21,625 nucleotides of DNA from Bacteroidetes bacterium UBA6063 (lineage in GTDB: Bacteria; Bacteroidota; Bacteroidia; NS11-12g; UBA9320), in contig DIYD01000320.1 of NCBI GenBank assembly GCA_002428905.1, positions 335 to 21,959 of the forward strand. The letters run 5' to 3'. A model generated the notes under the pieces. It was not told the DNA's origin and made no database searches. It was given only the letters and a program-made list of their open reading frames with translations. The translations under genes were made by a program, and so were the position numbers. Position 1 is the stretch's first letter. Each line of letters begins with the position of its first letter. Positions 7,561 through 15,335 of the stretch are shown piece by piece.

Positions 7561-9688
7561 GAAACTACTACTACTCGCAAGCGGCCTTGCGTTAATGGCA
7601 CAATATGCCGTTGGCCAGGACCTTATCATTGAAGACCCCGAATCCTACGAACTTCGTTGTGCAAGCTTCAGTTACTTTGAAGACCCTTCAGGAAACATGA
7701 CGTTTGAACAGATTGCGGCTTTACCCCAGGACAGCTTTAGGTCATACGAAAAGAAAGTATTCAACTTTGGTTTTACCAATAGCACGTTTTGGATAAAGAC
7801 CAATGTGGTGAATAAGACCAACGAAAAACTGATTCTTTTTGAGATTGGTCAAACCAACACCGACCATGTAGAAATGTACGGCAAAGGACTCGAACCGCAG
7901 ATTATTTCTGATTTGGTGGCTTTTACCGAGCGCAGCTACCCCGACCCAAAACCCATTTTCAATCTTCGACTAAAACCGAACGACAGTAAGGAAATTTGGG
8001 TGAAGGTAAAGGGACAAGACGAGTTGGTTGTGCCTATCCATACTGGCTCTAAAGACGCTATTTTGGAGAAAAGTAGAAGAAGGGAAACGTTGTTTGGCAT
8101 CTTCGCTGGAATTATGGCCGTGATGATTCTCTACAACCTGTTCCTGTTCATTTCCCTACGCTCCAGTATCTATTTCTTCTATGTGATCAATATCCTACCA
8201 CTGTTCATCGGGCAGTCGTCATTACTCGGCTATTCGAATAAGTTTTTCTGGCCAGATTCGGCTTTTTGGCCGGATCATGCGCCCATTGTTTTCCCGCTGC
8301 TCTCCATTGTATTTGGGCTGCTCTTTGCCTCCCGGTTCATTAATCTAAAGCGTTACATGCCCTGGGCGGTTTGGTCGATAAACGTATTTATAGGCATCAG
8401 TTTGGTTGGTGTGGCGCTCTCGTTCGCCGGTTTCACCACCATATCGTCTATTGTACTGAATGCCAACGGGTTTATTTCGGCCATATTCCTAATTGTTATT
8501 TGTGCGATTCTGACCAATCAACGGGTGAGCTCGGCTAAATTCCTCATTGTAGCCTGGACCATCTTCCTAATTGGTGTGATGTTATACGTGTTGCGAAGTC
8601 TGAGTATTCTCGAATACAACTTCCTAACGAATTATTCAATGCCAATTGGAGCTGCCATCGAAACGGTATTGCTTTCGTTTGCATTGGCCGATCGAATCAA
8701 CACGTTGAAGAAACAACGCGAGGAGTCACAACGATTGATGCTCATGGAGGTAAAGAAAAACAACGATCTTACCCGAAATCAAAACCTTGTGCTGGAAGAA
8801 AAAGTACATCAACGTACCTTGGAGCTTGAGGTAATGAACTCAGATCTGCAAGAAACGTTGGAAAACCTTAAATCGACTCAGGGACACCTGATTGAAGCGG
8901 AGAAAATGGCTTCGTTGGGTCATCTTACTGCAGGCATTGCGCACGAGATAAACAACCCGATCAACTACGTATCGTCTAACGTGGAACCACTACGCCAGGA
9001 TTTGGATGATATCCTTACCATCCTAAACGATTACAAAGGCTACGCCGAAGGCTCTGACATAGATGAGCTCAAAGCCCTACTGAAGAAAGAAGTGGATATG
9101 GATGTAGAGTATTCCATTAAGGAGATGAAGGACTTGCTAAACGGTATCGAAGAAGGTGCGCGAAGAACATCTGAAATTGTAACCGGATTGAAGAACTTCT
9201 CCCGAACAGATGATGACGAAGCACAAAGTGCGGATATCAATAATGGTTTACGTTCGACTGTGGCAATTTTAAAGAGTGAGTTAAAAGACATCGAAACGGT
9301 GCTCGAACTTGGATCTATACCACATATCAAATGCTATCTGGGTAAACTGAACCAGGTATTTATGAACTTAATCGATAACGCCATTGACGCAATTAAAATG
9401 CGCTACACCGATGCAACTCAAGGTGTGTTAACCATTAAATCAGAAGTGGTTGACAACAATGTGATTATCAAAATAAGCGACAATGGTTGTGGAATGCCTG
9501 AAGACGTAAAACGGAATATCTTTGACCCATTCTACACGACAAAGGATGTGGGTAAAGGTACCGGCTTAGGACTATCCATAACATACGGAATTATGGAAAA
9601 ACACAATGGAACTATATCTGTTGAAAGTGAAGAAAATGTGGGCACTACGTTCACTATTGAATTACCTATAAATCAGGACAGTGAATAA
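7553..9688 (+). CDS. 7TM-DISM sensor histidine kinase
   Basis: A 711-residue membrane sensor kinase. In order: signal peptide (1-21, ending AVGQ), a periplasmic 7TMR-DISMED2-type beta domain (about 30-170), seven hydrophobic segments (about 178-380), a coiled coil (about 380-450), a dimerisation/phosphoacceptor helix with His464 in GIAHEINNPINY, and an ATPase domain with N-box NLIDNAIDAI (Asn609), G1 DNGCGMP (from 643) and G2 GKGTGLGLS (667-675). All catalytic motifs are intact. DISM periplasmic domains resemble carbohydrate-binding folds and are thought to bind small ligands; the ligand here is unknown. The ATG overlaps the previous gene by 8 bp (ATGATTAA) and the stop overlaps the next gene by 8 bp (GTGAATAA), so translation is coupled. 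The receivers at 9681, 10759 and perhaps 3874 are natural phosphorylation targets. Confidence 0.95.
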   Translation: MIKKLLLLASGLALMAQYAVGQDLIIEDPESYELRCASFSYFEDPSGNMTFEQIAALPQDSFRSYEKKVFNFGFTNSTFWIKTNVVNKTNEKLILFEIGQTNTDHVEMYGKGLEPQIISDLVAFTERSYPDPKPIFNLRLKPNDSKEIWVKVKGQDELVVPIHTGSKDAILEKSRRRETLFGIFAGIMAVMILYNLFLFISLRSSIYFFYVINILPLFIGQSSLLGYSNKFFWPDSAFWPDHAPIVFPLLSIVFGLLFASRFINLKRYMPWAVWSINVFIGISLVGVALSFAGFTTISSIVLNANGFISAIFLIVICAILTNQRVSSAKFLIVAWTIFLIGVMLYVLRSLSILEYNFLTNYSMPIGAAIETVLLSFALADRINTLKKQREESQRLMLMEVKKNNDLTRNQNLVLEEKVHQRTLELEVMNSDLQETLENLKSTQGHLIEAEKMASLGHLTAGIAHEINNPINYVSSNVEPLRQDLDDILTILNDYKGYAEGSDIDELKALLKKEVDMDVEYSIKEMKDLLNGIEEGARRTSEIVTGLKNFSRTDDDEAQSADINNGLRSTVAILKSELKDIETVLELGSIPHIKCYLGKLNQVFMNLIDNAIDAIKMRYTDATQGVLTIKSEVVDNNVIIKISDNGCGMPEDVKRNIFDPFYTTKDVGKGTGLGLSITYGIMEKHNGTISVESEENVGTTFTIELPINQDSE

Positions 9689-10778
9689 GCAGTATATACT
9701 ATATGTAGATGACGAGGAGCCAAATTTGGTCGCGTTCCGTGCCATATTCCGACGAGAGTTTAACGTACTGACAGCTACTTCTGCGGAGGAAGGTCGTCAA
9801 AAACTGACCGATAACCCTGAAATAAAAGTGGTAATCAGCGACTACTTAATGAAGGGTATCACCGGCATTGAATTCTTCGAAAGCATCCTGGATAAACATC
9901 CATACATCATTCGAATCATTCTTACGGGATTTGCAGATCAGACAGCGATGCTGGATTCAATCAATCGAGCACGTGTATATCGATTCCTAAGCAAGCCCTG
10001 GAACGAATACGACTTAAGACAGACCATTCTATCGGCAATTGAATTGTATGACGCGCGCAGAAGCATTGCACGTCATCAAAAGGAACTTGAGAACTCGTTT
10101 AAAAACCTCAACAGTTTTGTACACAAAGCCTCTAATGAGATGCGAAGTACACTGGTGTCTATGCACGGTATGGTGCGACTGGCTAAGATGGGAGGAGATA
10201 CCGAAATGGAATACTGGCCTTTGATTGAGAAAGGCATTATGCAAATCGACCTGCAACTGCGCAACATAATTGAGCACTACGAGGCAGGTCAGGAAATCCG
10301 AAGTGTGAGCAAGATTGAGTTTGAGTCTATGATTGAAAAGTGCAAACAGGCACTGGCCGCTTTCCAGGACTTCTCAAACATCAACATAAATTCGAATGTA
10401 AAGACAGAAGAAGCCTTCTACAACGACTCATTCCGTTTACAACTGATTATTTCCAACTTAATGAACTATGTGGGTGATCAGATAAACCCTGAAAAAGGGA
10501 AGATTAACCTTGACATTGAAGTAATTAATGTAAAAGGTGGTGTTCAAATGATGTTTACCGACGATGGAATTGGTATCGAAAATGACCAGCTAAGCGGATT
10601 GTTTGAGCTCATATTATCCAACGGAAACAGTCAGGATATAAGCCTGTACCTGGTTAAGCAAGCCGTTGAGAACATGTCTGGCACCATAGAGGTAAACTCA
10701 CTGCCTGGCGAAGGAACTTACTTTAACATCTTTATACCTAACAACGAAGAAGTCATCCATGCGAATAGCACTAATTGA
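9681..10778 (+). CDS. response regulator fused to a degenerate histidine-kinase domain
   Basis: This 365-residue protein has a receiver at about 1-125 (YVDDE acidic pair, phosphoacceptor Asp54 in VVISDYLM, Lys in FLSKPWN), a short helix, then a kinase-like part. The helix FVHKASNEMRSTLVSMHGMV (about 146-165) aligns with the common FxxKxSHDLRxPL H-box, but the phosphoacceptor position is Asn152. The ATPase part keeps G1 (DDGIGI, from 294) and the end motif GTIEVNSLPGEGTYF, while the N-box reads NLMNYVGD (259-266; canonical NLxxNA) and the glycine-rich G2 box reads SQDISLYLV. It is therefore probably unable to phosphorylate itself and may serve as a scaffold or allosteric partner of the kinase upstream. 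The GTG start overlaps that gene by 8 bp; it overlaps the next receiver gene by 20 bp. Confidence 0.88.
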   Translation: MNKQYILYVDDEEPNLVAFRAIFRREFNVLTATSAEEGRQKLTDNPEIKVVISDYLMKGITGIEFFESILDKHPYIIRIILTGFADQTAMLDSINRARVYRFLSKPWNEYDLRQTILSAIELYDARRSIARHQKELENSFKNLNSFVHKASNEMRSTLVSMHGMVRLAKMGGDTEMEYWPLIEKGIMQIDLQLRNIIEHYEAGQEIRSVSKIEFESMIEKCKQALAAFQDFSNININSNVKTEEAFYNDSFRLQLIISNLMNYVGDQINPEKGKINLDIEVINVKGGVQMMFTDDGIGIENDQLSGLFELILSNGNSQDISLYLVKQAVENMSGTIEVNSLPGEGTYFNIFIPNNEEVIHANSTN

Positions 10779-11115
10779 CGATAACGAAATTGACATCTTT
10801 GTCAATCAGAAGCTTATTGAAACGGCTCCATTTGAAGCGTCTATACGTTCATTTCTAAACCCAAGTGAGGGTTTGAGCAACCTTAAGGAATCTGAAGCCG
10901 ATTTAATTATTGTAGACAACCAAATGCCACAATTGACGGGCTATCAGTTTCTGGAACAGCTATTGACTTTTGTTGGTAGCAACCCACCAAAAATGATTGT
11001 TCTAACGGCATCGGTTCATGAAGATTTAATCAATCAGTATCAAGAGTTACATCAGGAAATCTTGCTCTGGGAGAAGCCGTTGAACGTTGCGAACCTAACC
11101 TCTCTTCTTGCGTAG
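10759..11115 (+). CDS. single-domain response regulator
   Basis: A 118-residue stand-alone receiver: acidic pair Asp7/Asp8 (ALIDDNE), phosphoacceptor Asp53 (LIIVDNQMP), switch Thr in IVLTAS, conserved Lys in WEKPLN. It resembles Rcp1/CheY-like shuttles found next to bacteriophytochrome and DISM kinases, with no output domain, so it acts by binding or as a phosphate sink. It overlaps the preceding gene by 20 bp, ends the five-gene unit, and its last 21 bp overlap the 3' end of the convergent gene at 11095. The sequence is clearly different from the receivers at 3874 and 9681, which resemble one another. Confidence 0.9.
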   Translation: MRIALIDDNEIDIFVNQKLIETAPFEASIRSFLNPSEGLSNLKESEADLIIVDNQMPQLTGYQFLEQLLTFVGSNPPKMIVLTASVHEDLINQYQELHQEILLWEKPLNVANLTSLLA

Positions 11116-12204
11116 GTTTAACCGTCTGATCCGTTCTTCGAGACCAACGCGCTTCATCCAAAAAGGCAAGACAATCAATCCTAAAACGATGTATGGGTAA
11201 TAGGTGAGTACACGCCAAAGCACCGACAATTGACGTGAGATCATTTTTGTAGGCAAATAAACGCCCATAAACGCCGGGAATATCAATTCTGCAATCCCAC
11301 TTCCACCCGGGGTAATCGCAATCATTAATAAAATCCACATAACCAACTGCTTGCCAAATATGACCCATTGATCGTGTGCTCCCACCTGGTTCAACAACAA
11401 GATTAGACAGTTGATTACCAAGAATCGTGCTGTCCAGGTAAGGGCCGTTGCAAAACCACTTTTTAGCCAAAAGCTGAACGGCTTTTTCCGAAACTCCTGC
11501 GACGCTGAGACCAAATCATTCGCCAGACGTTCTCCCCTTCGTGCAAATCGTTTCAGCAAGGGTAACGAAACAAAAAAGAGGATGATTCTCTTACTGATAT
11601 TGGGTTTAATGAAAAGGGCAAAGGCAAGAAATAATGTCCAGATAAACAGGAATATGTAACCACCCCAGAAAAGTACTCTTAGGTTTTCTGTGTTGATCAC
11701 ATTCTGAAAAGACGCATCGTCGAAAGCTGGAAACAAACTGGTATTCTTTACCGCCCAGAAGGCTATAGGAATCATGACCATGTAATAAACCTCGTCGAGA
11801 AACGACGTGATCAATACAATCGCGGTTGTGAGACCTGTTTTCAATCGTTCCTGCGCCATGATGACCACAGCAGCAGCAGTTCCGCCGATAGCACCAGGAG
11901 AAACAGCTGAAGCAAACTCCCATAACATTACGATTTGAAAACATTGCTTCCAACTCAGTTTTTTGTCTGAAAGAATACGTAAACGCAAGATGTAACCAAA
12001 GTCACGAATGAGCATTAACGCAATAGCGGCGAGTAACCACCACACGGCTCCGAGCGTCCAATTGATGTCTTTAAGACTTGCCATATTGGCCCCACCCTCC
12101 TGGCCTCCAAAAAGCAGGTAAAGCGACACGACCAGGCCTAGAATCAACGGTATGATGATTCTTCTGGGTTTGAAATATTTCAGTACGTCACTGCGCGCAG
12201 ACAT
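11095..12204 (-). CDS. UPF0104 / lysylphosphatidylglycerol-synthase-TM-like membrane protein (flippase-like)
   Basis: This 369-residue protein has a basic N terminus, about eight hydrophobic segments, and the family landmarks LWEFASAVSPGAIGGTAAAV and ITPGGSGIAELIFPAF, which correspond to the conserved sPgg-GG and tPGG-G-E blocks of PF03706. Members include the flippase half of MprF and dolichol-phosphate-sugar-associated AglD; many bacterial ones are uncharacterised. There is no C-terminal synthase domain, so lipid or lipid-linked sugar translocation is an inference only. The ATG at 12204 is clear. The gene converges on the receiver gene at 10759 with a 21-bp overlap and diverges from feoA. 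Confidence 0.88.
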   Translation of the reverse strand: MSARSDVLKYFKPRRIIIPLILGLVVSLYLLFGGQEGGANMASLKDINWTLGAVWWLLAAIALMLIRDFGYILRLRILSDKKLSWKQCFQIVMLWEFASAVSPGAIGGTAAAVVIMAQERLKTGLTTAIVLITSFLDEVYYMVMIPIAFWAVKNTSLFPAFDDASFQNVINTENLRVLFWGGYIFLFIWTLFLAFALFIKPNISKRIILFFVSLPLLKRFARRGERLANDLVSASQEFRKKPFSFWLKSGFATALTWTARFLVINCLILLLNQVGAHDQWVIFGKQLVMWILLMIAITPGGSGIAELIFPAFMGVYLPTKMISRQLSVLWRVLTYYPYIVLGLIVLPFWMKRVGLEERIRRLNLRKKRG

Positions 12205-12304
12205 CTAATTCGTAAGTTAGTCAAAAAAGACGAACCTGTTTTCACGGGTATTCAAAACGGTCCTGTCTTTTGGTAGACATATTTGGTGAATTCCCGATTC
12301 GGTG

Positions 12305-12312
12305 CAAAAGTA
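12305..12312 (-). promoter_or_regulatory. Bacteroidota-type -7 element before the UPF0104 gene
   Basis: On the minus strand TACTTTTG followed by CACC is a full TAnnTTTG match, about 100 nt before the ATG at 12204. No convincing -33 TTTG is seen at the expected distance. Confidence 0.4.
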
Positions 12313-12360
12313 TCTTTTTTAAATGCCTCTGAATAGGGTTTTCAGATTATCTGCTTGTGA

Positions 12361-12379
12361 AGTGATGTTTATCATAACT
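12361..12379. promoter_or_regulatory. Fur-like 19-bp dyad upstream of feoAB
   Basis: AGTGATG-TTTAT-CATAACT is a 19-bp inverted repeat with one arm mismatch. It matches the classical Fur consensus (GATAATGATAATCATTATC) at 11 of 19 positions, including the whole right-core ATCAT. It lies 87 bp before the feoA ATG. Fur control of feo genes is common; binding here is inferred. Confidence 0.45.
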
Positions 12380-12407
12380 GCTGAAAATCAGGCACAAATC
12401 GCTTTCA

Positions 12408-12442
12408 TTATTTTTAATTATTCTAAATAAACACCACCTTTG
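12408..12442 (+). promoter_or_regulatory. feoA promoter region: AT-rich dyad and CACCTTTG -7-like element
   Basis: CACCTTTG (12435-12442) differs from TAnnTTTG by one base, is followed by C, and ends only 5 nt before the feoA ATG, so the transcript would have almost no leader. Just upstream is the dyad TTATTT-N11-AAATAA (12408-12430), a possible operator in the -33 region. No TTTG -33 box is visible, as expected for an activator- or repressor-tuned promoter. Confidence 0.45.
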
Positions 12443-12447
12443 CGGCC

Positions 12448-12681
12448 ATGCTCCTGTCGGATCTGAAACGGAATCAACTCGCTGAGATTAAGCGGGTTTT
12501 ACCATCTCCAATACAAGAGAAAGTAATGGAAATGGGCTGCGTGCCAGGCACACGAATTTCATTGGCTTTAAAAGCCCCATTAGGCGATCCAATTGCCTTT
12601 TCAGTGGATGGTTATTATTTGAGCATGCGTAAAACAGAGGCACAAACCATTGAAGTGAAACTGGTACATGAAGGAAGCTAA
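12448..12681 (+). CDS. feoA: FeoA, ferrous iron transport accessory protein
   Basis: A 77-residue protein with an SH3-like fold: LSDLKRNQLAEIKRV at the start, then EMGCVPGTRISLALKAPLGDPIAFSVDGYYLSMRKTEA, which is the typical FeoA order (L-x3-x2-G-x-PG-x-x-i/v, P.GdP...-G-y-l-lR). FeoA is a small cytoplasmic partner of the FeoB Fe(II) transporter. Its end overlaps feoB by 14 bp, so the two are translated together. The ATG at 12448 sits immediately after the promoter-like CACCTTTG. Confidence 0.95.
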   Translation: MLLSDLKRNQLAEIKRVLPSPIQEKVMEMGCVPGTRISLALKAPLGDPIAFSVDGYYLSMRKTEAQTIEVKLVHEGS

Positions 12682-14542
12682 ATCGCGGATTACAGCGGCA
12701 CTTTGTGGCAACCCCAACTGTGGGAAGTCTTCTTTGTTTAATCACATTACCGGTCTTCACCAAAAAATTTCGAACATACCCGGAACCACGATTGATCTTA
12801 AGATAGGTCATGCCCGTATTGATGATGTAGACGTTAAGGTCATTGATACACCTGGGACGTACAGTAACCAGGCTAAATCAAAGGACGAGGAAGTGGCGTT
12901 GGAAATATTTGAAGCTCAAAATCCAGAAAGACCCGATGTACTAATCTACGTAGCTGATGCCAGTAACCTCCGAAGAAACCTCCTATATTTCAGCCAATTA
13001 GCGTCGTACAACATACCGATGATTCTGGTATTAACCATGATGGATACAGCCAGGAAGCGCGGACTGGAACTCGACCTGGATCGGCTACAGAATGAACTCG
13101 GTGTGCCTGTGCTGATTTGCAATGGGCGAACCGGACAAGGTGTAGACAAACTTAAGAGTCGTCTTATTAAACCAGCATTTACCTGCCACTACAACTTTGT
13201 ACAGGATGCGGAAAACCCTATTGCTTCCGCCTATAAATCTATTGACAATTTACTCACCCGAACTACGCACCAAAAGAGTAGAGAGAAACTGTTTACAGAA
13301 CGAATCGACCCGATATTGACCCACCCGGTATGGGGATATTTCATTTTTCTAGGTGTGCTGTTATTGGTATTCCAAGCTGTATTCAAGCTCGCAGAATACC
13401 CAATGGAGCTTATTGAGTTGGGGTTTGATGCGTTGGGGATATGGCTGTATGACATACTTCCGGCGAACTGGATCAGGAGTATATTGGTCAATGGTGTGAT
13501 TGCTGGTCTTGCAGGTGTGGTTGTATTCATACCTCAAATAGCCATTCTCTTTTTCTTCATGTCAATACTTGAAGACACCGGTTATATGGCTCGCATCAGC
13601 TTCATTATGGACCGTATTCTGCGAGGTCTTGGTCTTAGCGGTAAATCTGTAGTACCCCTACTTAGTGGCGCCGCATGTGCTATACCAGCTATAATGGCTA
13701 CCCGAAATATCGAGAATTGGAAAGATCGCATAATCACCATTCTTGTAACACCGTTAATGAGTTGTTCTGCAAGACTACCGGTGTACACCTTACTCATTTC
13801 ACTTGCTGTACCAGATACCTACGTGCTGGGAATTATCAGTCTAAAAGCGCTTATGTTATTGGCCATGTACTTTGTTGGCACGGCAGCCAGCTTGATCGCT
13901 GCTCTGGTATTCAAATTCTTCATAAAACAGCGTGGTTTGAGCTACTTTATCATGGAACTCCCGGTTTATCATAGCCCGAGATGGAAGAACATTGGCCTCA
14001 CCGTGTTTCACAAAAGCAAGAGCTTTGTACTGGAGGCTGGCAAGGTCATCTTAATTGTCTCTGTTTTCTTGTGGTTTCTGGCCAGCTATGGCCCAAATAC
14101 CGAAGAAGGATCGATAAAACCGACTGAAATAGAACAACTCGAATCGTCTTACGCTGGTTACTTTGGAAAGACTATCGAACCTGCAATCGAGCCGCTCGGT
14201 TTCAATTGGAAGATAGGCATAGCCTTGATCACCTCATTTGCTGCCCGAGAGGTATTTGTAGGTACCATGAGTACGATCTACAGTGTGGAAGATGAAGAAA
14301 ACATTGCCAGTATTCGCTCCAAAATGCAATCCGACACCCATTCGGATAGTGGCCTACCCGTGTATAGTCTGGCAGTCGTAATTTCCCTAATGATCTTCTA
14401 TGCATTTGCCATGCAATGTGTCAGCACGCTGGCCGTGGTGTATAAAGAAACCAAACAATTGAAATGGCCTGTTTTGCAGTTTGTTTATATGACCGGTCTG
14501 GCTTATGTGGCAAGCTTTGTAGCATACCAATTATTACGATAA
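12668..14542 (+). CDS. feoB: FeoB, ferrous iron transporter with N-terminal G domain
   Basis: FeoB carries Fe(II) across the inner membrane using an N-terminal GTPase. Visible are G1 GNPNCGKSS (14-22), G3 DTPG (60-63), a G4-like TMMD (123-126), then membrane segments from HPVWGYF (219) onward with the gate motifs SGAACAIPAIMATR and PLMSCSARLPVYTLLI, and a C-terminal AAREVFVGTMSTIY segment. At 624 residues it is shorter than the usual 690-770. Only about 50 residues separate the G domain from the first membrane segment, so the GDI-like helical spacer is reduced, and G4 has Thr in place of the usual Asn. The family call is firm. It overlaps feoA by 14 bp and the convergent hydrolase by 9 bp. 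Confidence 0.96.
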   Translation: MKEAKSRITAALCGNPNCGKSSLFNHITGLHQKISNIPGTTIDLKIGHARIDDVDVKVIDTPGTYSNQAKSKDEEVALEIFEAQNPERPDVLIYVADASNLRRNLLYFSQLASYNIPMILVLTMMDTARKRGLELDLDRLQNELGVPVLICNGRTGQGVDKLKSRLIKPAFTCHYNFVQDAENPIASAYKSIDNLLTRTTHQKSREKLFTERIDPILTHPVWGYFIFLGVLLLVFQAVFKLAEYPMELIELGFDALGIWLYDILPANWIRSILVNGVIAGLAGVVVFIPQIAILFFFMSILEDTGYMARISFIMDRILRGLGLSGKSVVPLLSGAACAIPAIMATRNIENWKDRIITILVTPLMSCSARLPVYTLLISLAVPDTYVLGIISLKALMLLAMYFVGTAASLIAALVFKFFIKQRGLSYFIMELPVYHSPRWKNIGLTVFHKSKSFVLEAGKVILIVSVFLWFLASYGPNTEEGSIKPTEIEQLESSYAGYFGKTIEPAIEPLGFNWKIGIALITSFAAREVFVGTMSTIYSVEDEENIASIRSKMQSDTHSDSGLPVYSLAVVISLMIFYAFAMQCVSTLAVVYKETKQLKWPVLQFVYMTGLAYVASFVAYQLLR

Positions 14543-15265
14543 GACCCAACGGATATAGGACGCGATAGTATCTACGGTCTGCTCCGGAGATTCCCATGTA
14601 CCAAGGTGTCCTGCATCGTCTAATATCCTCAGCTTGGCAGCATTTGTATTGCTAACCTGATGTAATACCATATCCAGAGAGATAAATTCGTCTTCCACTC
14701 CCAACAGCCACAAAATGGGTTTGTTGGTGTGGCGTATTAAATCTCGGTGGTCATTGCGTACCATCATGGCTTTTAACGCATTGATAATCGCTGGCGCCTG
14801 TGCATCTTTAACCAACTCCCAGGTGCGATCCGTTAACAAGGAGTTACGGTTTGACCGACCAAGCAGTTGTTCGGAAAAGGGCTTTAGAAAGGGCCGTGTA
14901 GGATGCTTCTGTAAAAACTCGATCTGCTTTTGACGTGCTTGTTTTCGTGCATCATCGTCTGCTGCAGCGTTGGAATGAATTAGGCCAAGGCCAAGGATTC
15001 GATCGGGGTTGGTAGAAAGCATTTCGAGTGCAACGTATCCACCCATTGAATGTCCGAGAACGATAGCTTTTTCAATATGCGCTTCATCCATTTGAGCGAA
15101 GACGTCCGAAGCATAATCACGCATGGTTTCTGCCGTATTTCCATTTGTCCCAAACCCACACATATCAAAGGCGTGCAGTTTCCAGTTGTCTCCAAGTGCA
15201 TGCATGGTATCGGTCCACATCGATTTGTGCTCACAGAAACCGTGAAGAAATACTACGTTCATCAT
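14534..15265 (-). CDS. alpha/beta-hydrolase fold protein
   Basis: A 243-residue cytoplasmic hydrolase: oxyanion loop FLHGF (6-10), nucleophile elbow GHSMGG with Ser73, acid in the LLGVEDEF segment and the catalytic His in DDAGHLGTWESPEQ near the C terminus. The cap region has several charged helices. The family covers esterases, lipases, haloperoxidases and MhpC/BioH-like enzymes, so the substrate cannot be called; size resembles BioH-type carboxylesterases. ATG 15265 (or the next codon, 15262) is preferred over a TTG at 15295 because the upstream stretch is a terminator hairpin. The gene lies 14 nt beyond that terminator in the same direction and overlaps feoB by 9 bp at its 3' end. Confidence 0.9.
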   Translation of the reverse strand: MMNVVFLHGFCEHKSMWTDTMHALGDNWKLHAFDMCGFGTNGNTAETMRDYASDVFAQMDEAHIEKAIVLGHSMGGYVALEMLSTNPDRILGLGLIHSNAAADDDARKQARQKQIEFLQKHPTRPFLKPFSEQLLGRSNRNSLLTDRTWELVKDAQAPAIINALKAMMVRNDHRDLIRHTNKPILWLLGVEDEFISLDMVLHQVSNTNAAKLRILDDAGHLGTWESPEQTVDTIASYIRWVLS

Positions 15266-15278
15266 AAAGCGAATTAAC

Positions 15279-15307
15279 AAAAAAAGGGTCGCCAATCGGC
15301 AACCCTT
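15279..15307 (-). terminator. Intrinsic terminator of the PpiD-like gene
   Basis: On the minus strand AAGGGTTGCC-GATT-GGCGACCCTT forms a 10-bp stem (one U-G wobble that would be a C-A mismatch on the other strand) followed by seven U. It lies 28 nt after the PpiD-like stop. Strand specificity follows from the U tract and the wobble. Confidence 0.85.
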
Positions 15308-15335
15308 ATTATCTTAGTTTATTTGTATTTGCTCT

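Noticed and set aside
11030..11470. 146-residue open frame on the minus strand
   Set aside because: It is out of frame with the UPF0104 gene it overlaps and crosses into the receiver gene; composition does not suggest a real protein.
12264..12279. Inverted repeat TGTCT-N6-AGACA upstream of the UPF0104 gene
   Set aside because: Five-base arms of this kind are expected by chance in a 243-bp gap and it has no U tract or consensus link.
13675..13974. 99-residue plus-strand frame within feoB
   Set aside because: It lies inside conserved FeoB membrane-gate motifs in another frame, so it is a shadow.
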